DNA from: Rhizobium sp. ZPR4
GTDB taxonomy: Bacteria; Pseudomonadota; Alphaproteobacteria; Rhizobiales; Rhizobiaceae
Assembly (NCBI RefSeq): GCF_040215725.1
Contig: NZ_CP157967.1
Coordinates: 1,798,001-1,862,000, forward strand
Reading direction: 5' to 3'
DNA length: 64,000 nt
The first letter of the stretch is position 1. Every line of letters starts with the position of its first letter. Shown here piece after piece: positions 54,356 through 63,497 of the stretch. Under the pieces are notes generated by a model. It did not search any database and had not been told where the DNA came from. It saw only the letters and a list, made by a program, of their open reading frames with translations. The position numbers and the translations under genes were made by a program.

Positions 54356-56380
54356 TTGCTGAATAACGATCTGCAGACATCAGGCAACGCTGGAGATCTT
54401 GATCGCCGCGACAAGTTGAAACCGGGAAATCGCTTCCTCGGTCGCGTCGTCGCGTGCAACGGTTCCCGCGCGACAATCGCCGCCGTGGCCGAGGCCGGCG
54501 GCACGGACCTGACCGAACTCTGGTCGGTCGGTCGCCTGATTTCCATCAGTGTCGGGAAGAACCGCGTCGCAGCCCTCGTCTATTCGATGAATACGCAAAG
54601 CGTCGGCTGGGGTGAAGGGCAGGATAATCTCTTTCGCATTGAGGTCGAGCTGTTGGGCGAGGTTCGCGTCGGCCCGGATGGCCGCGAGGAATTTTCGAGT
54701 GGCATTTCCGCTTACCCCTATCTTGGCGCCATAGCGCATCGCATCCGCGCTGCCGACCTCATGCGCATTTTCGATGCCGGCAAGGGCAGCAGCTGTGTCA
54801 TCGGCAAGCTGACGCAGGACGAAAGCATCGATGCCGCCATCCACATCCCCTCGATGCTGGCGAAGCATTTCGCGGTCGTCGGCTCGACCGGCGTCGGCAA
54901 ATCCACCGCCGTCTCTCTGCTGCTGCACAAGGCGATCAGCGCCGATCCGAAATTGCGTGTGCTGATTCTCGATCCGCACAACGAGTTCGCAGCCGCCTTT
55001 CCGAAGCATGCCGTCGTCATCGACACCGATACGCTCGACCTGCCCTTCTGGCTGATGCGGCTTGAGGAATTCAGTGAAGTCGTCTTCCGCGGCCGCCCGG
55101 CAATACCGGAAGAGCTGGATGCGCTGCGCGATCTTATTCCCGAAGCCAGGCGCGCTTTCCGCGGCAGCGATTCAACCTTGATGCGCCGCCAGACGGAAAA
55201 GGCCTCGGTAACGGCGGATACGCCGGTCCCATACCGCATGGCCGATCTGCTGGCACTGATCGACGAGCGCATCGGCCGCCTTGAGGGCCGTCAGGAAAAG
55301 CCGCATCTGCGTTCGCTCAAGATGCGCATCATCTCGGCGATCAACGATCCTCGTTATCACTTCATGTTCTCCAACAACACGATCACCGATACGATCATGG
55401 AGACCATCGCCAAGATCTTCCGCATTCCGGGCGACGGTAAGCCGATCTGCACCTTCCAGCTCGCCGGCATCCCCTCGGAAGTCATCAATTCCGTCGCATC
55501 CGTCCTTTGCCGCATGGCCTTCGAACTGGCGCTCTGGAGCGAAGGGGCGATCCATATGCTCGTCGTCTGCGAGGAAGCGCACCGCTACATCCCCGCCGAC
55601 CCGACGCTCGGCTTCTTCCCGACGCGGCAGGCCATCGCCCGTATCGCCAAGGAAGGCCGCAAATACGGCGTTTCGCTCGGTATCATCACCCAGCGCCCGG
55701 GCGAGCTCGACCAGACGATCCTTTCGCAGTGCTCGACGCTCTTTGCCATGCGTCTTGCCAATGATCGCGACCAGGAAATCATCCGCTCGGCGATACCCAA
55801 CTCGTCGATCTCGACGACCAGCTTTCTCTCATCGATCGGCAACGGCGAAGCGATCGCCTTCGGCGAGGCCATCGCGGTCCCGATGCGCATGCGCTTTTCC
55901 CAGGTCGAACGGCATTTGCTGCCAAAAGCCAGCGGCAGCGTCGCGAAAACCAGCGAGGATTCGCCCGATACGGTCGATCTGCGCGCGATTATCGGCCGCA
56001 TGCGTTCGATTTCAGGCCCAGATCTCAGCCCTCTCCAACAAAGCTACAACGCTGTGCCGATGACCGATATCGGAGATGATTTCGACGAAGGGCCTGTCCA
56101 GCAGACAATCTGTCATCAAGCTGAACCGAATCCCCCGTCGATCGAACCCTACCGTCCCGACATGCTGCCGCGCACCGGCGCACCGCAACCCGCAGTCCCT
56201 TCGCAAACATCGATCGACAGCAAGCTTGCGGAATTGCGCCGTGAATTCCGCAGCGATGAAGGAGGCGCACGCTCGCCGCCGTCAAGAGAAACTGCCCCAT
56301 CGCTGCGGCGCGAATCCGGCTTGTCCTTGCGGGACAGCATTCTGAAAAAACCCTTGAGCAGCCTTTACGACAAGGACTGA
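54356..56380 (+). CDS. HerA-like ATPase (DUF87 domain)
   Basis: 674-aa protein with a HAS-barrel-like N-terminus (NRFLGRVVACNGSRATIAAV), Walker A VVGSTGVGKSTAVSLLLHKA at about 174-193, and Walker B LVVCEEAHRYIPADPTLGFF near 402-421. The helix IITQRPGELDQTILSQCSTL and arginine finger region follow. HerA proteins form hexameric DNA pumps, usually with a NurA nuclease; no NurA is adjacent. The C-terminal 170 residues are low-complexity and probably disordered. The start is a TTG with GGGG upstream. Divergent from the ilvB leader. Confidence 0.87.
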   Translation: MLNNDLQTSGNAGDLDRRDKLKPGNRFLGRVVACNGSRATIAAVAEAGGTDLTELWSVGRLISISVGKNRVAALVYSMNTQSVGWGEGQDNLFRIEVELLGEVRVGPDGREEFSSGISAYPYLGAIAHRIRAADLMRIFDAGKGSSCVIGKLTQDESIDAAIHIPSMLAKHFAVVGSTGVGKSTAVSLLLHKAISADPKLRVLILDPHNEFAAAFPKHAVVIDTDTLDLPFWLMRLEEFSEVVFRGRPAIPEELDALRDLIPEARRAFRGSDSTLMRRQTEKASVTADTPVPYRMADLLALIDERIGRLEGRQEKPHLRSLKMRIISAINDPRYHFMFSNNTITDTIMETIAKIFRIPGDGKPICTFQLAGIPSEVINSVASVLCRMAFELALWSEGAIHMLVVCEEAHRYIPADPTLGFFPTRQAIARIAKEGRKYGVSLGIITQRPGELDQTILSQCSTLFAMRLANDRDQEIIRSAIPNSSISTTSFLSSIGNGEAIAFGEAIAVPMRMRFSQVERHLLPKASGSVAKTSEDSPDTVDLRAIIGRMRSISGPDLSPLQQSYNAVPMTDIGDDFDEGPVQQTICHQAEPNPPSIEPYRPDMLPRTGAPQPAVPSQTSIDSKLAELRREFRSDEGGARSPPSRETAPSLRRESGLSLRDSILKKPLSSLYDKD

Positions 56381-56389
56381 CGCCTCGAA

Positions 56390-57271
56390 CTACGGGCTCA
56401 ATCGTTCCCAGCTCTCGTCCATCTGATTACGGAACCAGGTCATCTGCCGCTTGGCATATTGCCGCGTCGCTGCAGACCCGGTTTCGATGACCTCAGCGCG
56501 CGTCATCTCCCCCTTCAGCATCGCGGCGATCTGCGCGACACCAATAGCCTTCATGACAGGCATTTCCGGCGGAAGATCCAGAGCCAGCAGAGCCTGCACC
56601 TCGGCCTCCGCACCCATCGCCAGCATCGTCTCGAAACGACTGTTGATACGCTCATGCAGGATAGCGCGCTCAGGCAGAACCACGATCTTTCGCGCGCGGT
56701 CTGGATCGATGATCATTGGCCCGTTCTTGCCCTGAAAAGCCGCAATGGACTGGCCCGTCGCTTCGACCACCTCCAGGGCGCGAACGATGCGCTGCCCGTC
56801 CTGCGGGTTCAGAGTTTCGGCAACGACACCGTCGCGTTTTGCAAGCTCATGATGCAGCGCCTCCGGCCCCTCTGTCAGCAATCGACTGCGAAGCCGATTG
56901 CGGATATCAGACGGAATCTCGGGCATGTCGGAAAGCCCGCCCGTCAGCGCCTTGAAATAAAGCCCGGTGCCGCCGACGAAGACAGGCATGCGGCCCTCGT
57001 CGCGCAGTCGCTCGAGCAATGCGCCGGCCTCGCGCAGCCAGACGCCGGTCGAATAGGCCTGGCCGGCTGGAACGTGGCCGTAGAGATGATGCGGAATGCC
57101 TTCCATATCCGCTTCATCGGGCCGCGCGGTCAGCACACGCAGGGTGTCATAGACCTGCATGCTGTCGGCATTGATAACGACGCCATCATGCGAACGCGCC
57201 AATTCTACCGCCAGTGCGGACTTGCCGCTGGCGGTCGGCCCGGTTATCAGGATCGCGTCGATATTGCTCAT
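56390..57271 (-). CDS. miaA: tRNA dimethylallyltransferase
   Basis: 293-aa enzyme that adds a dimethylallyl group to A37 of tRNAs reading UNN codons. The P-loop ILITGPTASGKSALAVELAR is at residues 7-26, substrate-binding INADSMQVYDTLRVLTARPD follows, and the C-terminal RNA-binding half has TRQYAKRQMTWFRNQ. The ATG at 57271 is used; another in-frame ATG at 57286 overlaps the divergent serB start codon. Confidence 0.95.
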   Translation of the reverse strand: MSNIDAILITGPTASGKSALAVELARSHDGVVINADSMQVYDTLRVLTARPDEADMEGIPHHLYGHVPAGQAYSTGVWLREAGALLERLRDEGRMPVFVGGTGLYFKALTGGLSDMPEIPSDIRNRLRSRLLTEGPEALHHELAKRDGVVAETLNPQDGQRIVRALEVVEATGQSIAAFQGKNGPMIIDPDRARKIVVLPERAILHERINSRFETMLAMGAEAEVQALLALDLPPEMPVMKAIGVAQIAAMLKGEMTRAEVIETGSAATRQYAKRQMTWFRNQMDESWERLSP

Positions 57272-57284
57272 AGGGTTTCTGCTC

Positions 57285-58175
57285 ATGGCCTTCGTTGCCA
57301 CGCTTATTGCCAATCCGTCAAACCCCGTTCTTGTTCCGGCCATCGCAGAGAAGGCGGCTGAAGCCGTCAAGGCGTCCGGGCTTTACTGGCTCGCTGACGG
57401 CATTGCCTGCGATATCGCGCTGCGCGACGATACCGATATCGAGGCCGCGGAGACCAATATCCTCGCAGCGATCGGCAGTGCGCCGATCGATCTGGTGATC
57501 CAGGAAGCCGATACCCGCCGCAAGAAGCTGCTGATTGCCGATATGGACTCGACCATGATCGGTCAGGAATGCATCGACGAACTCGCCGCCGAGGTCGGTC
57601 TCAAGGATAAGGTTGCCGATATCACTGCCCGCGCCATGAACGGCGAGATCGACTTCGAGCCGGCGCTGCGCGAGCGCGTCGCTCTCTTGAAGGGATTGCC
57701 GATTTCCGTCGTCGACGATGTCATCGCCAAGCGCATCACGCTGACGCCGGGCGGCCCCGAACTCATCGCGACGATGAAGGCGAAAGGCTATTACGCCGCC
57801 CTCGTTTCCGGCGGCTTCACCGTCTTCACCAGCCGCATCGGCGCGACCCTCGGCTTCAACGAGAACCGCGCCAATATTCTGCTGGAAGAAAACGGCATCC
57901 TGACCGGCCTCGTCGAGGAGCCCATCCTCGGCAAGCAGGCCAAAGTGGATGCGCTCACCGATATCACCGAAAAGCTCGGTATTTCCACCGATGATGCCCT
58001 GGCCGTCGGCGACGGCGCCAACGACCTCGGCATGCTGCAGCTTGCCGGTTCCGGCGTCGCACTCCATGCCAAGCCGACGGTCTCAGCACAAGCGAGGATG
58101 CGCATCGACCACGGCGATCTGACTGCGCTGCTCTACATCCAGGGCTATCGCAAGACGGATTTCGTCAAACCATAG
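57285..58175 (+). CDS. serB: Phosphoserine phosphatase
   Basis: 296-aa HAD-family phosphatase that completes serine synthesis. The catalytic DxDST motif is LLIADMDSTMIGQECIDELA (D86 and D88), the conserved Lys/Ser motifs are in YYAALVSGGFTVFTSRIG, and VGDGANDLGMLQLAG holds the metal-binding Asp residues. An N-terminal about 80-residue ACT-like part is present. The ATG has AGGG eight bases upstream and overlaps the alternative miaA start in the opposite strand. Confidence 0.95.
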   Translation: MAFVATLIANPSNPVLVPAIAEKAAEAVKASGLYWLADGIACDIALRDDTDIEAAETNILAAIGSAPIDLVIQEADTRRKKLLIADMDSTMIGQECIDELAAEVGLKDKVADITARAMNGEIDFEPALRERVALLKGLPISVVDDVIAKRITLTPGGPELIATMKAKGYYAALVSGGFTVFTSRIGATLGFNENRANILLEENGILTGLVEEPILGKQAKVDALTDITEKLGISTDDALAVGDGANDLGMLQLAGSGVALHAKPTVSAQARMRIDHGDLTALLYIQGYRKTDFVKP

Positions 58176-58208
58176 AGCGGCACAGATCGCCGAAATCAGG
58201 GGCTGCAG

Positions 58209-58772
58209 ATGATCATCACCGAAACCGACCGCCTCATCATCCGCAACTGGCGCGAGACGGATCGCGATCTGGCCTACGAGATCAACTCCGACGAAACAGT
58301 CATGAAGTTCTTTCCCTTTCGCCGCAATCGTACGGAGGCGGATGCCTTCTTCGATCGGGTACAATCGATGATCACGGAGACCGGGCTCGGCCTTTATGTG
58401 CTGGAGCTGAAGGAAAGCGGCGAGCCCATCGGCTATTGCGGGCTCGTGCGGACGGATCACCTGGAACCCTTCGTCGCGATCGGAACTGTCGAGATCGGTT
58501 GGCGGCTGGTGGCGCGGCACTGGGGCAAGGGCCTGGTCAGCGAAGCGGCGCGAGCGCTTCTTGCTCATGCCTTCGACACGCTCAAGCTGGATGAAATCGT
58601 CTCTTTCGCGGTCCACAACAATGTCAGGTCGACATCGGTGATGGAGCGGATCGGCATGCACAGCGTCGAGGGCAGCGATTTCAATCACCCCAACGTTCCC
58701 GACACCCATCCCCATCTGCAGCGCCATGTCCTCTACCGCTTGACCGCAGCCGAGTGGCGCTCCCGGCAATGA
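58209..58772 (+). CDS. GNAT acetyltransferase (RimJ/RimL type), copy 1
   Basis: 187-aa acetyltransferase. TDRLIIRNWRETDRDLAYEI at the N-terminus, GWRLVARHWGKGLVSEAARA (acetyl-CoA loop, about 97-116) and the C-terminal HPHLQRHVLYRLTAAEWRS are typical of RimL-like enzymes. Its stop overlaps the start of an evident paralogue by four bases (ATGA), so the two are co-translated. Substrate unknown. Confidence 0.87.
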   Translation: MIITETDRLIIRNWRETDRDLAYEINSDETVMKFFPFRRNRTEADAFFDRVQSMITETGLGLYVLELKESGEPIGYCGLVRTDHLEPFVAIGTVEIGWRLVARHWGKGLVSEAARALLAHAFDTLKLDEIVSFAVHNNVRSTSVMERIGMHSVEGSDFNHPNVPDTHPHLQRHVLYRLTAAEWRSRQ

Positions 58773-59347
58773 CCCTTATCGAAACGCCTCGGCTGATCCT
58801 GCGGCCATGCGGGGAAGAGGATCGCGAGCTGTTTTACGAGCTGAGCTCCGATCCGGCCGTTCTTGAATTCTTTCCCTTCAGCCGCAGCCGCGAGGAAACC
58901 GACACCATCTTCGCCATGATCCGGAACGTCATCTCCGAACCTGGTTTCGATTTTCTTGCCGTGGTTTTGAAGCATAGCGGCGAGGCAATCGGCTTCTCGG
59001 GGCTGTCCAGAGTACAACTCACCCCTCATTTGCCCAGAGATGCCGTGGAGATCGGCTGGCGGATCTCAGCGCGCCATTGGGGCAAGGGCTATGCGACGGA
59101 AGCGGGCGCGGCTCTTATGCGTCACGCTTTCACCGTCCTAAATCTCGAAGAAATCCTGTCCGTCGCCGTACATGACAACAGGCGCGTCCTCGCGGTGATG
59201 CGCAAAATCGGCATGTACCACGATCCGGCCTCCGATTTCGACCATCCACAAATTCCGGAGACGCATCCGCATCTGAAGCGCCATGTCGTACATCGCCTCA
59301 GCGCCGCCGAATGGCGGGCGCAGCAGGCAAAACATGTCGACAGCTGA
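58769..59347 (+). CDS. GNAT acetyltransferase (RimJ/RimL type), copy 2
   Basis: 192-aa paralogue of the preceding gene: IETPRLILRPCGEEDRELFY, GWRISARHWGKGYATEAGAA and HPHLKRHVVHRLSAAEWRAQ align along the whole length, including the C-terminal tail. The tandem arrangement with four-base overlap points to gene duplication. Substrate unknown. Stops four bases before the convergent degP gene. Confidence 0.87.
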   Translation: MTLIETPRLILRPCGEEDRELFYELSSDPAVLEFFPFSRSREETDTIFAMIRNVISEPGFDFLAVVLKHSGEAIGFSGLSRVQLTPHLPRDAVEIGWRISARHWGKGYATEAGAALMRHAFTVLNLEEILSVAVHDNRRVLAVMRKIGMYHDPASDFDHPQIPETHPHLKRHVVHRLSAAEWRAQQAKHVDS

Positions 59348-59350
59348 ATT

Positions 59351-61063
59351 CTATTCCAGTGCGACGGCGATGAAGCGCAAGTCACCGTTCGGCGACGCAA
59401 TCATCATCTGTGCATTGCGGCGTCCCTCCCGCTTCAGCGATGCCACCTTGTCCGAGGCAGCGCTCGGGGTCTGGACGAATTCCTGCGCGACCTCAACGAC
59501 GACGTCGCCAGGTTTCAACCCCTTTTCCGCCGCCGCCGAACCTGGGGCCACTTCGGTGATGACGACACCATCGACGCTGTCGGCAATGCCGAAGCTCTTG
59601 CGATTCTCTGCCGTCAACGTCGAGAGCTTCATTCCGAGGATATTCGAGGTCGCCTGAACTGGCGGCTGAGCCTGCGGCGATTGCTGCGGATCGCCGCCCT
59701 GATCCTGCCCATCCATGCCGTCATCGTCGCCATCGTCTCCCTGATCGGGATTGATGACGCCGTCGCTGTTGCCCTTGTCGTCAGGCGCAAGCTGCGGCTT
59801 CTTGTTGTTGTCGGTGCTCGCGGCTGCCGCCTGATCGCTGTCCTCCAGACGGCCGAGCGTCACCTTGACGGTCTGCTGCTTGCCATCGCGATAGATGACG
59901 ACATCGACTTCCTTGCCGACGGGGCTTTCGGCGACAACGCGCGGCAGATCGCGCATCTCGTCCACATCCTTGCCGTCGAATTTCAGGATGACATCGCCCG
60001 CTTTGATCGAGCCGTTGTCGACAGGGCCGCCCTTGATGACACCAGCGACGAGCGCACCCTTCGCCTCAGAAAGACCGAGGCTGTTGGCGACATCATCCGT
60101 GACAGGCTGAATGCGCACACCGAGCCAGCCACGGCGCGTCTCACCGAAATCCCTGAGCTGATTGACGACACCTTCCGCCAGTTCGGACGGTACTGCAAAG
60201 CCAATGCCGATCGAACCGCCGCTCGGAGAGATGATCGCCGTATTGATACCGATCACCTCACCCTTCATGTTGAAGAGCGGGCCGCCGGAATTGCCCTTGT
60301 TGATCGCCGCATCCGTCTGGATGAAGTTGTCGTAGGGACCTGCATTGATGTTACGGCCCCGCGCCGAGACGATACCGATGGTGACAGAGCCACCGAGGCC
60401 GAAGGGATTGCCGATCGCCATCACCCAGTCGCCGATGCGCATCTTCGAGGAATCACCGAATTTGACTGCCGTCAGCGGATGTTTCGGCTCGACTTTGAGG
60501 ACGGAAAGATCGGTCTTCGTATCGGTGCCGATCAGCTTCGCCTTCAGCTTGGTGCCGTTCGGGAAGATCGCCTCGATATCGTCGGCCCCTTCAATGACGT
60601 GATTGTTGGTGACGATATAGCCGGAGGGGTCGATGACGAAGCCGGAACCGAGCGAGCTTACCTTGCGATTGCTGTCGTCGTCTTTCTTGTTGTTGAAGAA
60701 ATCGTTGAATTCATCCTGATAGGGCGAGTTATCCGGCACCTTCGGGGTCGCCGGACCATTCCCCTCATCCTTGACTTTCTGCGACGTGGAAATATTGACG
60801 ACCGCATCGAGCAAGCCGGAAGCGAGATCGGCAACCGATGCCGGACCGGCATTCATGGCCGGGTTCGCCGTGACCGTGGGAGATGCTGCCGGCGGCGTCT
60901 GATTGTTGGTCGTGGCCGGCGCCTGGGCACCTGCGGCCGCACCGCTATTCTGCGTCTGCGCATAAGCCTGTTCGGTAACGCCCACAACGGGGCCGGCAAT
61001 CAGTGCAATGCTTGCGAGCAAGGCAAACGAACGGCTGAAAGGCAGGCGATTGGTCGAAGCCAT
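59351..61063 (-). CDS. degP: Periplasmic Do-type serine protease/chaperone
   Basis: 570-aa HtrA/DegP-family protease. Signal peptide (residues about 1-35, ending VTEQAYAQ), low-complexity linker, then the catalytic triad H155 (GYIVTNNHVIEGAD), D185 (TKTDLSVLKV) and S259 (AINKGNSGGPLFN). Two PDZ domains follow: about 310-395 (RGWLGVRIQPVTDDVANSLG) and about 470-560 after a Gln/Asp-rich linker (GAAAEKGLKPGD-like AAEKGLKPGDVVVEV). It degrades or refolds damaged periplasmic proteins. It lies downstream of hflKC, transcribed in the same direction, with a terminator between. Confidence 0.94.
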   Translation of the reverse strand: MASTNRLPFSRSFALLASIALIAGPVVGVTEQAYAQTQNSGAAAGAQAPATTNNQTPPAASPTVTANPAMNAGPASVADLASGLLDAVVNISTSQKVKDEGNGPATPKVPDNSPYQDEFNDFFNNKKDDDSNRKVSSLGSGFVIDPSGYIVTNNHVIEGADDIEAIFPNGTKLKAKLIGTDTKTDLSVLKVEPKHPLTAVKFGDSSKMRIGDWVMAIGNPFGLGGSVTIGIVSARGRNINAGPYDNFIQTDAAINKGNSGGPLFNMKGEVIGINTAIISPSGGSIGIGFAVPSELAEGVVNQLRDFGETRRGWLGVRIQPVTDDVANSLGLSEAKGALVAGVIKGGPVDNGSIKAGDVILKFDGKDVDEMRDLPRVVAESPVGKEVDVVIYRDGKQQTVKVTLGRLEDSDQAAAASTDNNKKPQLAPDDKGNSDGVINPDQGDDGDDDGMDGQDQGGDPQQSPQAQPPVQATSNILGMKLSTLTAENRKSFGIADSVDGVVITEVAPGSAAAEKGLKPGDVVVEVAQEFVQTPSAASDKVASLKREGRRNAQMMIASPNGDLRFIAVALE

Positions 61064-61210
61064 CAGGCATCCTCATAAAGAAAGGGAAAACTTGTATAAG
61101 CATCAACATAAGGCGGAATGATGAAGCGTGAAATCACCTTTTTGAGAAATCCCCGAACCTCCTCGCCGCCGATGCTTGCAGGCCAAAGGTGATGCAATGC
61201 GTCATAAAGA

Positions 61211-61236
61211 AAAGGGCCGCCCTCAGGCAGCCCTTT
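61211..61236 (-). terminator. Terminator after hflC
   Basis: On the minus strand AAAGGGCTGCC and GGCGGCCCTTT form a stem with a short loop, followed by TCTTTATG; located between the hflC stop and degP, so it should end the hflKC transcript. Confidence 0.7.
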
Positions 61237-61257
61237 CGTTTCAGTGTAATCGACGCC

Positions 61258-62196
61258 TCAGTTCGCAGGCGGCGTCGGATTGGCGAATGCCGGCGCCCCG
61301 GAATTGGGTGCGGAACCCGCAGGGCTGTCAAAATACTTGAAGAAGTCCGACTGGTTCGGCGGCAGGACGAGCGTCTTGCCACCTGAGGCGAGTGCCTTGT
61401 TGTAAGCGGCCATCGAACGATAGAACTCGTAGAAGTTCGGATCGCGCTTCGAGGCATCCGCGAAGATGGCGTTGCGTTCGGCTTCGCCTTCACCACGCAG
61501 CACTTCCGAATCCTTCTGCGCATCGGCCACGATCTCGACGACCTGACGGTCCGCGACCGCCCGGCGCCGCTGGCCTTCTTCGTTACCGCGCGCGCGGATC
61601 AATTCGGCTTCCGCCAAACGCTCTGCCTTCATGCGGTCGTAAGTGTTCTGCGACACGTCCTGAGACAGGTCTGTACGGCGGATGCGGACGTCTTCAATAT
61701 TAAGGCCGAGTGTTTCCGCATCACGATGCAGATCGTTGCGCACTTCCGTCATCATCGCGGCACGCTCGTTGGAAAGCGCCGCCTCGAAGCCGCGCAGACC
61801 ATACACACGGCGCAGAGCAGCGTCGAGGCGGGTCCTGAGACGCGATTCAGCCGCATCGCGATCGCCTGAGACGGTCTCGCGGAACTTACGCGCATCCATG
61901 ATCTTGTAGACGACGAAAGCATCGACTTCGTAGAATTTGCCGCCGGAGACCTGGACACGGATATTGTCCAGGTCGAAGCGGAGTTCCTGCTGCTGCACGT
62001 ACTGGACACGATCGGCATCCATGAAGGCGAAAGGCAGCTTGAAGTACAGGCCGGGCTCGGTCTTGACGGCGCGAATCTGGCCGAAGCGCAGGACGATCGC
62101 CTGTTCACGAGCATTGACCACGAACACCGACGAATAAATAAGCAACAGCACCACCGCAAGCGCGATGAGGATGGCTGGCAAACGGCTGGACGTCAT
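61258..62196 (-). CDS. hflC: HflC, membrane protease modulator
   Basis: 312-aa prohibitin/SPFH-family protein. N-terminal membrane anchor (LPAILIALAVVLLLIYSSVF), SPFH domain (VNAREQAIVLRFGQIRAVKT, QQELRFDLDNIRVQVSGGKF) and an extended helical C-terminus (AEAELIRARGNEEGQRRRAV). With HflK it surrounds and modulates the FtsH protease from the periplasmic side. Start overlaps the hflK stop by one base. Confidence 0.95.
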   Translation of the reverse strand: MTSSRLPAILIALAVVLLLIYSSVFVVNAREQAIVLRFGQIRAVKTEPGLYFKLPFAFMDADRVQYVQQQELRFDLDNIRVQVSGGKFYEVDAFVVYKIMDARKFRETVSGDRDAAESRLRTRLDAALRRVYGLRGFEAALSNERAAMMTEVRNDLHRDAETLGLNIEDVRIRRTDLSQDVSQNTYDRMKAERLAEAELIRARGNEEGQRRRAVADRQVVEIVADAQKDSEVLRGEGEAERNAIFADASKRDPNFYEFYRSMAAYNKALASGGKTLVLPPNQSDFFKYFDSPAGSAPNSGAPAFANPTPPAN

Positions 62197-63320
62197 TATT
62201 TGGCCTCCGGCTGAGTTGCGGCGGCGGGCTTGCCCGCCTGCGTCGTGGACTGCTTGCCGATTTCGTTCAGCGGCAGGTAAGGCACGACGCCCTGCTTGTC
62301 GTCGATGATGATGCTGTTGGAATTGCCGATAACCGACTCCATGGTTTCCAGGAACAGACGCTTGCGAGTGACCTCAGGTGCCTTGACGTATTCGTCGTAG
62401 ATCGAGATGAAGCGCTGCGCCTCACCCTGGGCTTCCTTCACGACACGATCCTTGTAGGCAGCCGCCTCTTCGCGGATCTGGGCCGCGCGACCGCGGGCCT
62501 GACCGAGCTTCTGGTTGGCGTACTGATTGGCCTCTTCCACCTGCTGGTCTTCGTTCTGCTCCGCACGCTGCACTTCTTCGAATGCGTCGGCCACTTCGCG
62601 CGGCGGAGAGACATCCTCGATCGGCACGGCGTTGATGGAGATGCCGGAACCGTAGCGATCCATCGTATCCTGAATGATGCCTCTGACCTCGGTCGCGATT
62701 TCCTGACGCTTGTCGCGATAGATGTCCTGAGCCGGACGGCGACCGACGACCTCACGCATGGCACTTTCCGCAACCTGCTGCAGTGTCTCGTCGGGGGTCT
62801 CGAGATTGAACAGATAGGCTTGCGGGGTGGTCACGGTATAGAGGATCGAGAACTGGACGTTGACGATGTTCTGATCGCCCGTCAGCATCAGACCGGTAGT
62901 CGAACCAGCCGTGGAGCGGCCGCCGATATTGCGCTGTTGCTCGGTGACTTTGACGAATTCAATTCGATCCATCGGCCACAGGTGGAAATGCAGGCCTGGC
63001 ATCGAGACTTCCTCGCGCGGCTTGCCGAAACGCAACTCTACGCCGCGCTCGTCCGGCTGCACGGTGTAGATGCACTGGATCAACCAGAAGACGGCGATCA
63101 CTGCGATGATAATGAGGACGACGCCTGCATTGAAGCCGCCGGGCACGAAACCTTTCAACCGGTCCTGGCCGCGGCGAATAATATCCTCGAGATCCGGAGG
63201 TCCTCCGTTGCCGCCACCTCGCGGCCGGTTCGGTCCTTGCCCCCAAGGTCCCTGATTATTTCCACCGCCGCCGCCGCCCCATGGGCCACCGCCGCCGCCA
63301 TTCTGATTGCTCCAAGGCAT
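62196..63320 (-). CDS. hflK: HflK, membrane protease modulator
   Basis: 374-aa partner of HflC. The N-terminus is Gly/Trp/Gln-rich and disordered (MPWSNQNGGGGGPWGGGGGG), then a membrane anchor (GVVLIIIAVIAVFWLIQCIY, about residue 65-85), the SPFH domain (VQPDERGVELRFGKPREEVS) and a long helix with coiled-coil (YANQKLGQARGRAAQIREEA). AGAGG precedes the ATG. The cluster folA-hflK-hflC-degP is a common rhizobial arrangement. Confidence 0.95.
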   Translation of the reverse strand: MPWSNQNGGGGGPWGGGGGGNNQGPWGQGPNRPRGGGNGGPPDLEDIIRRGQDRLKGFVPGGFNAGVVLIIIAVIAVFWLIQCIYTVQPDERGVELRFGKPREEVSMPGLHFHLWPMDRIEFVKVTEQQRNIGGRSTAGSTTGLMLTGDQNIVNVQFSILYTVTTPQAYLFNLETPDETLQQVAESAMREVVGRRPAQDIYRDKRQEIATEVRGIIQDTMDRYGSGISINAVPIEDVSPPREVADAFEEVQRAEQNEDQQVEEANQYANQKLGQARGRAAQIREEAAAYKDRVVKEAQGEAQRFISIYDEYVKAPEVTRKRLFLETMESVIGNSNSIIIDDKQGVVPYLPLNEIGKQSTTQAGKPAAATQPEAK

Positions 63321-63497
63321 CAAAACCTCTTTGTTTGTTGACTCCCGATATCGCGCCGAACCCACGGATTTCATGGCTCGAACTCCGCAGGTGGCAGCGA
63401 TTGTTTCCCGTTATAGGTATCGAAGCACCTGCTTTCAACGCGACTTCAGGAAGTTCGTCGGATTCATTGTAAGATATTTGCTTTTTGGGGGCAGCTT

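Noticed and set aside
59681..61078. 465-codon open frame opposite degP
   Set aside because: Shadow of the protease; no Shine-Dalgarno and no protein pattern, while the catalytic triad is complete on the minus strand.
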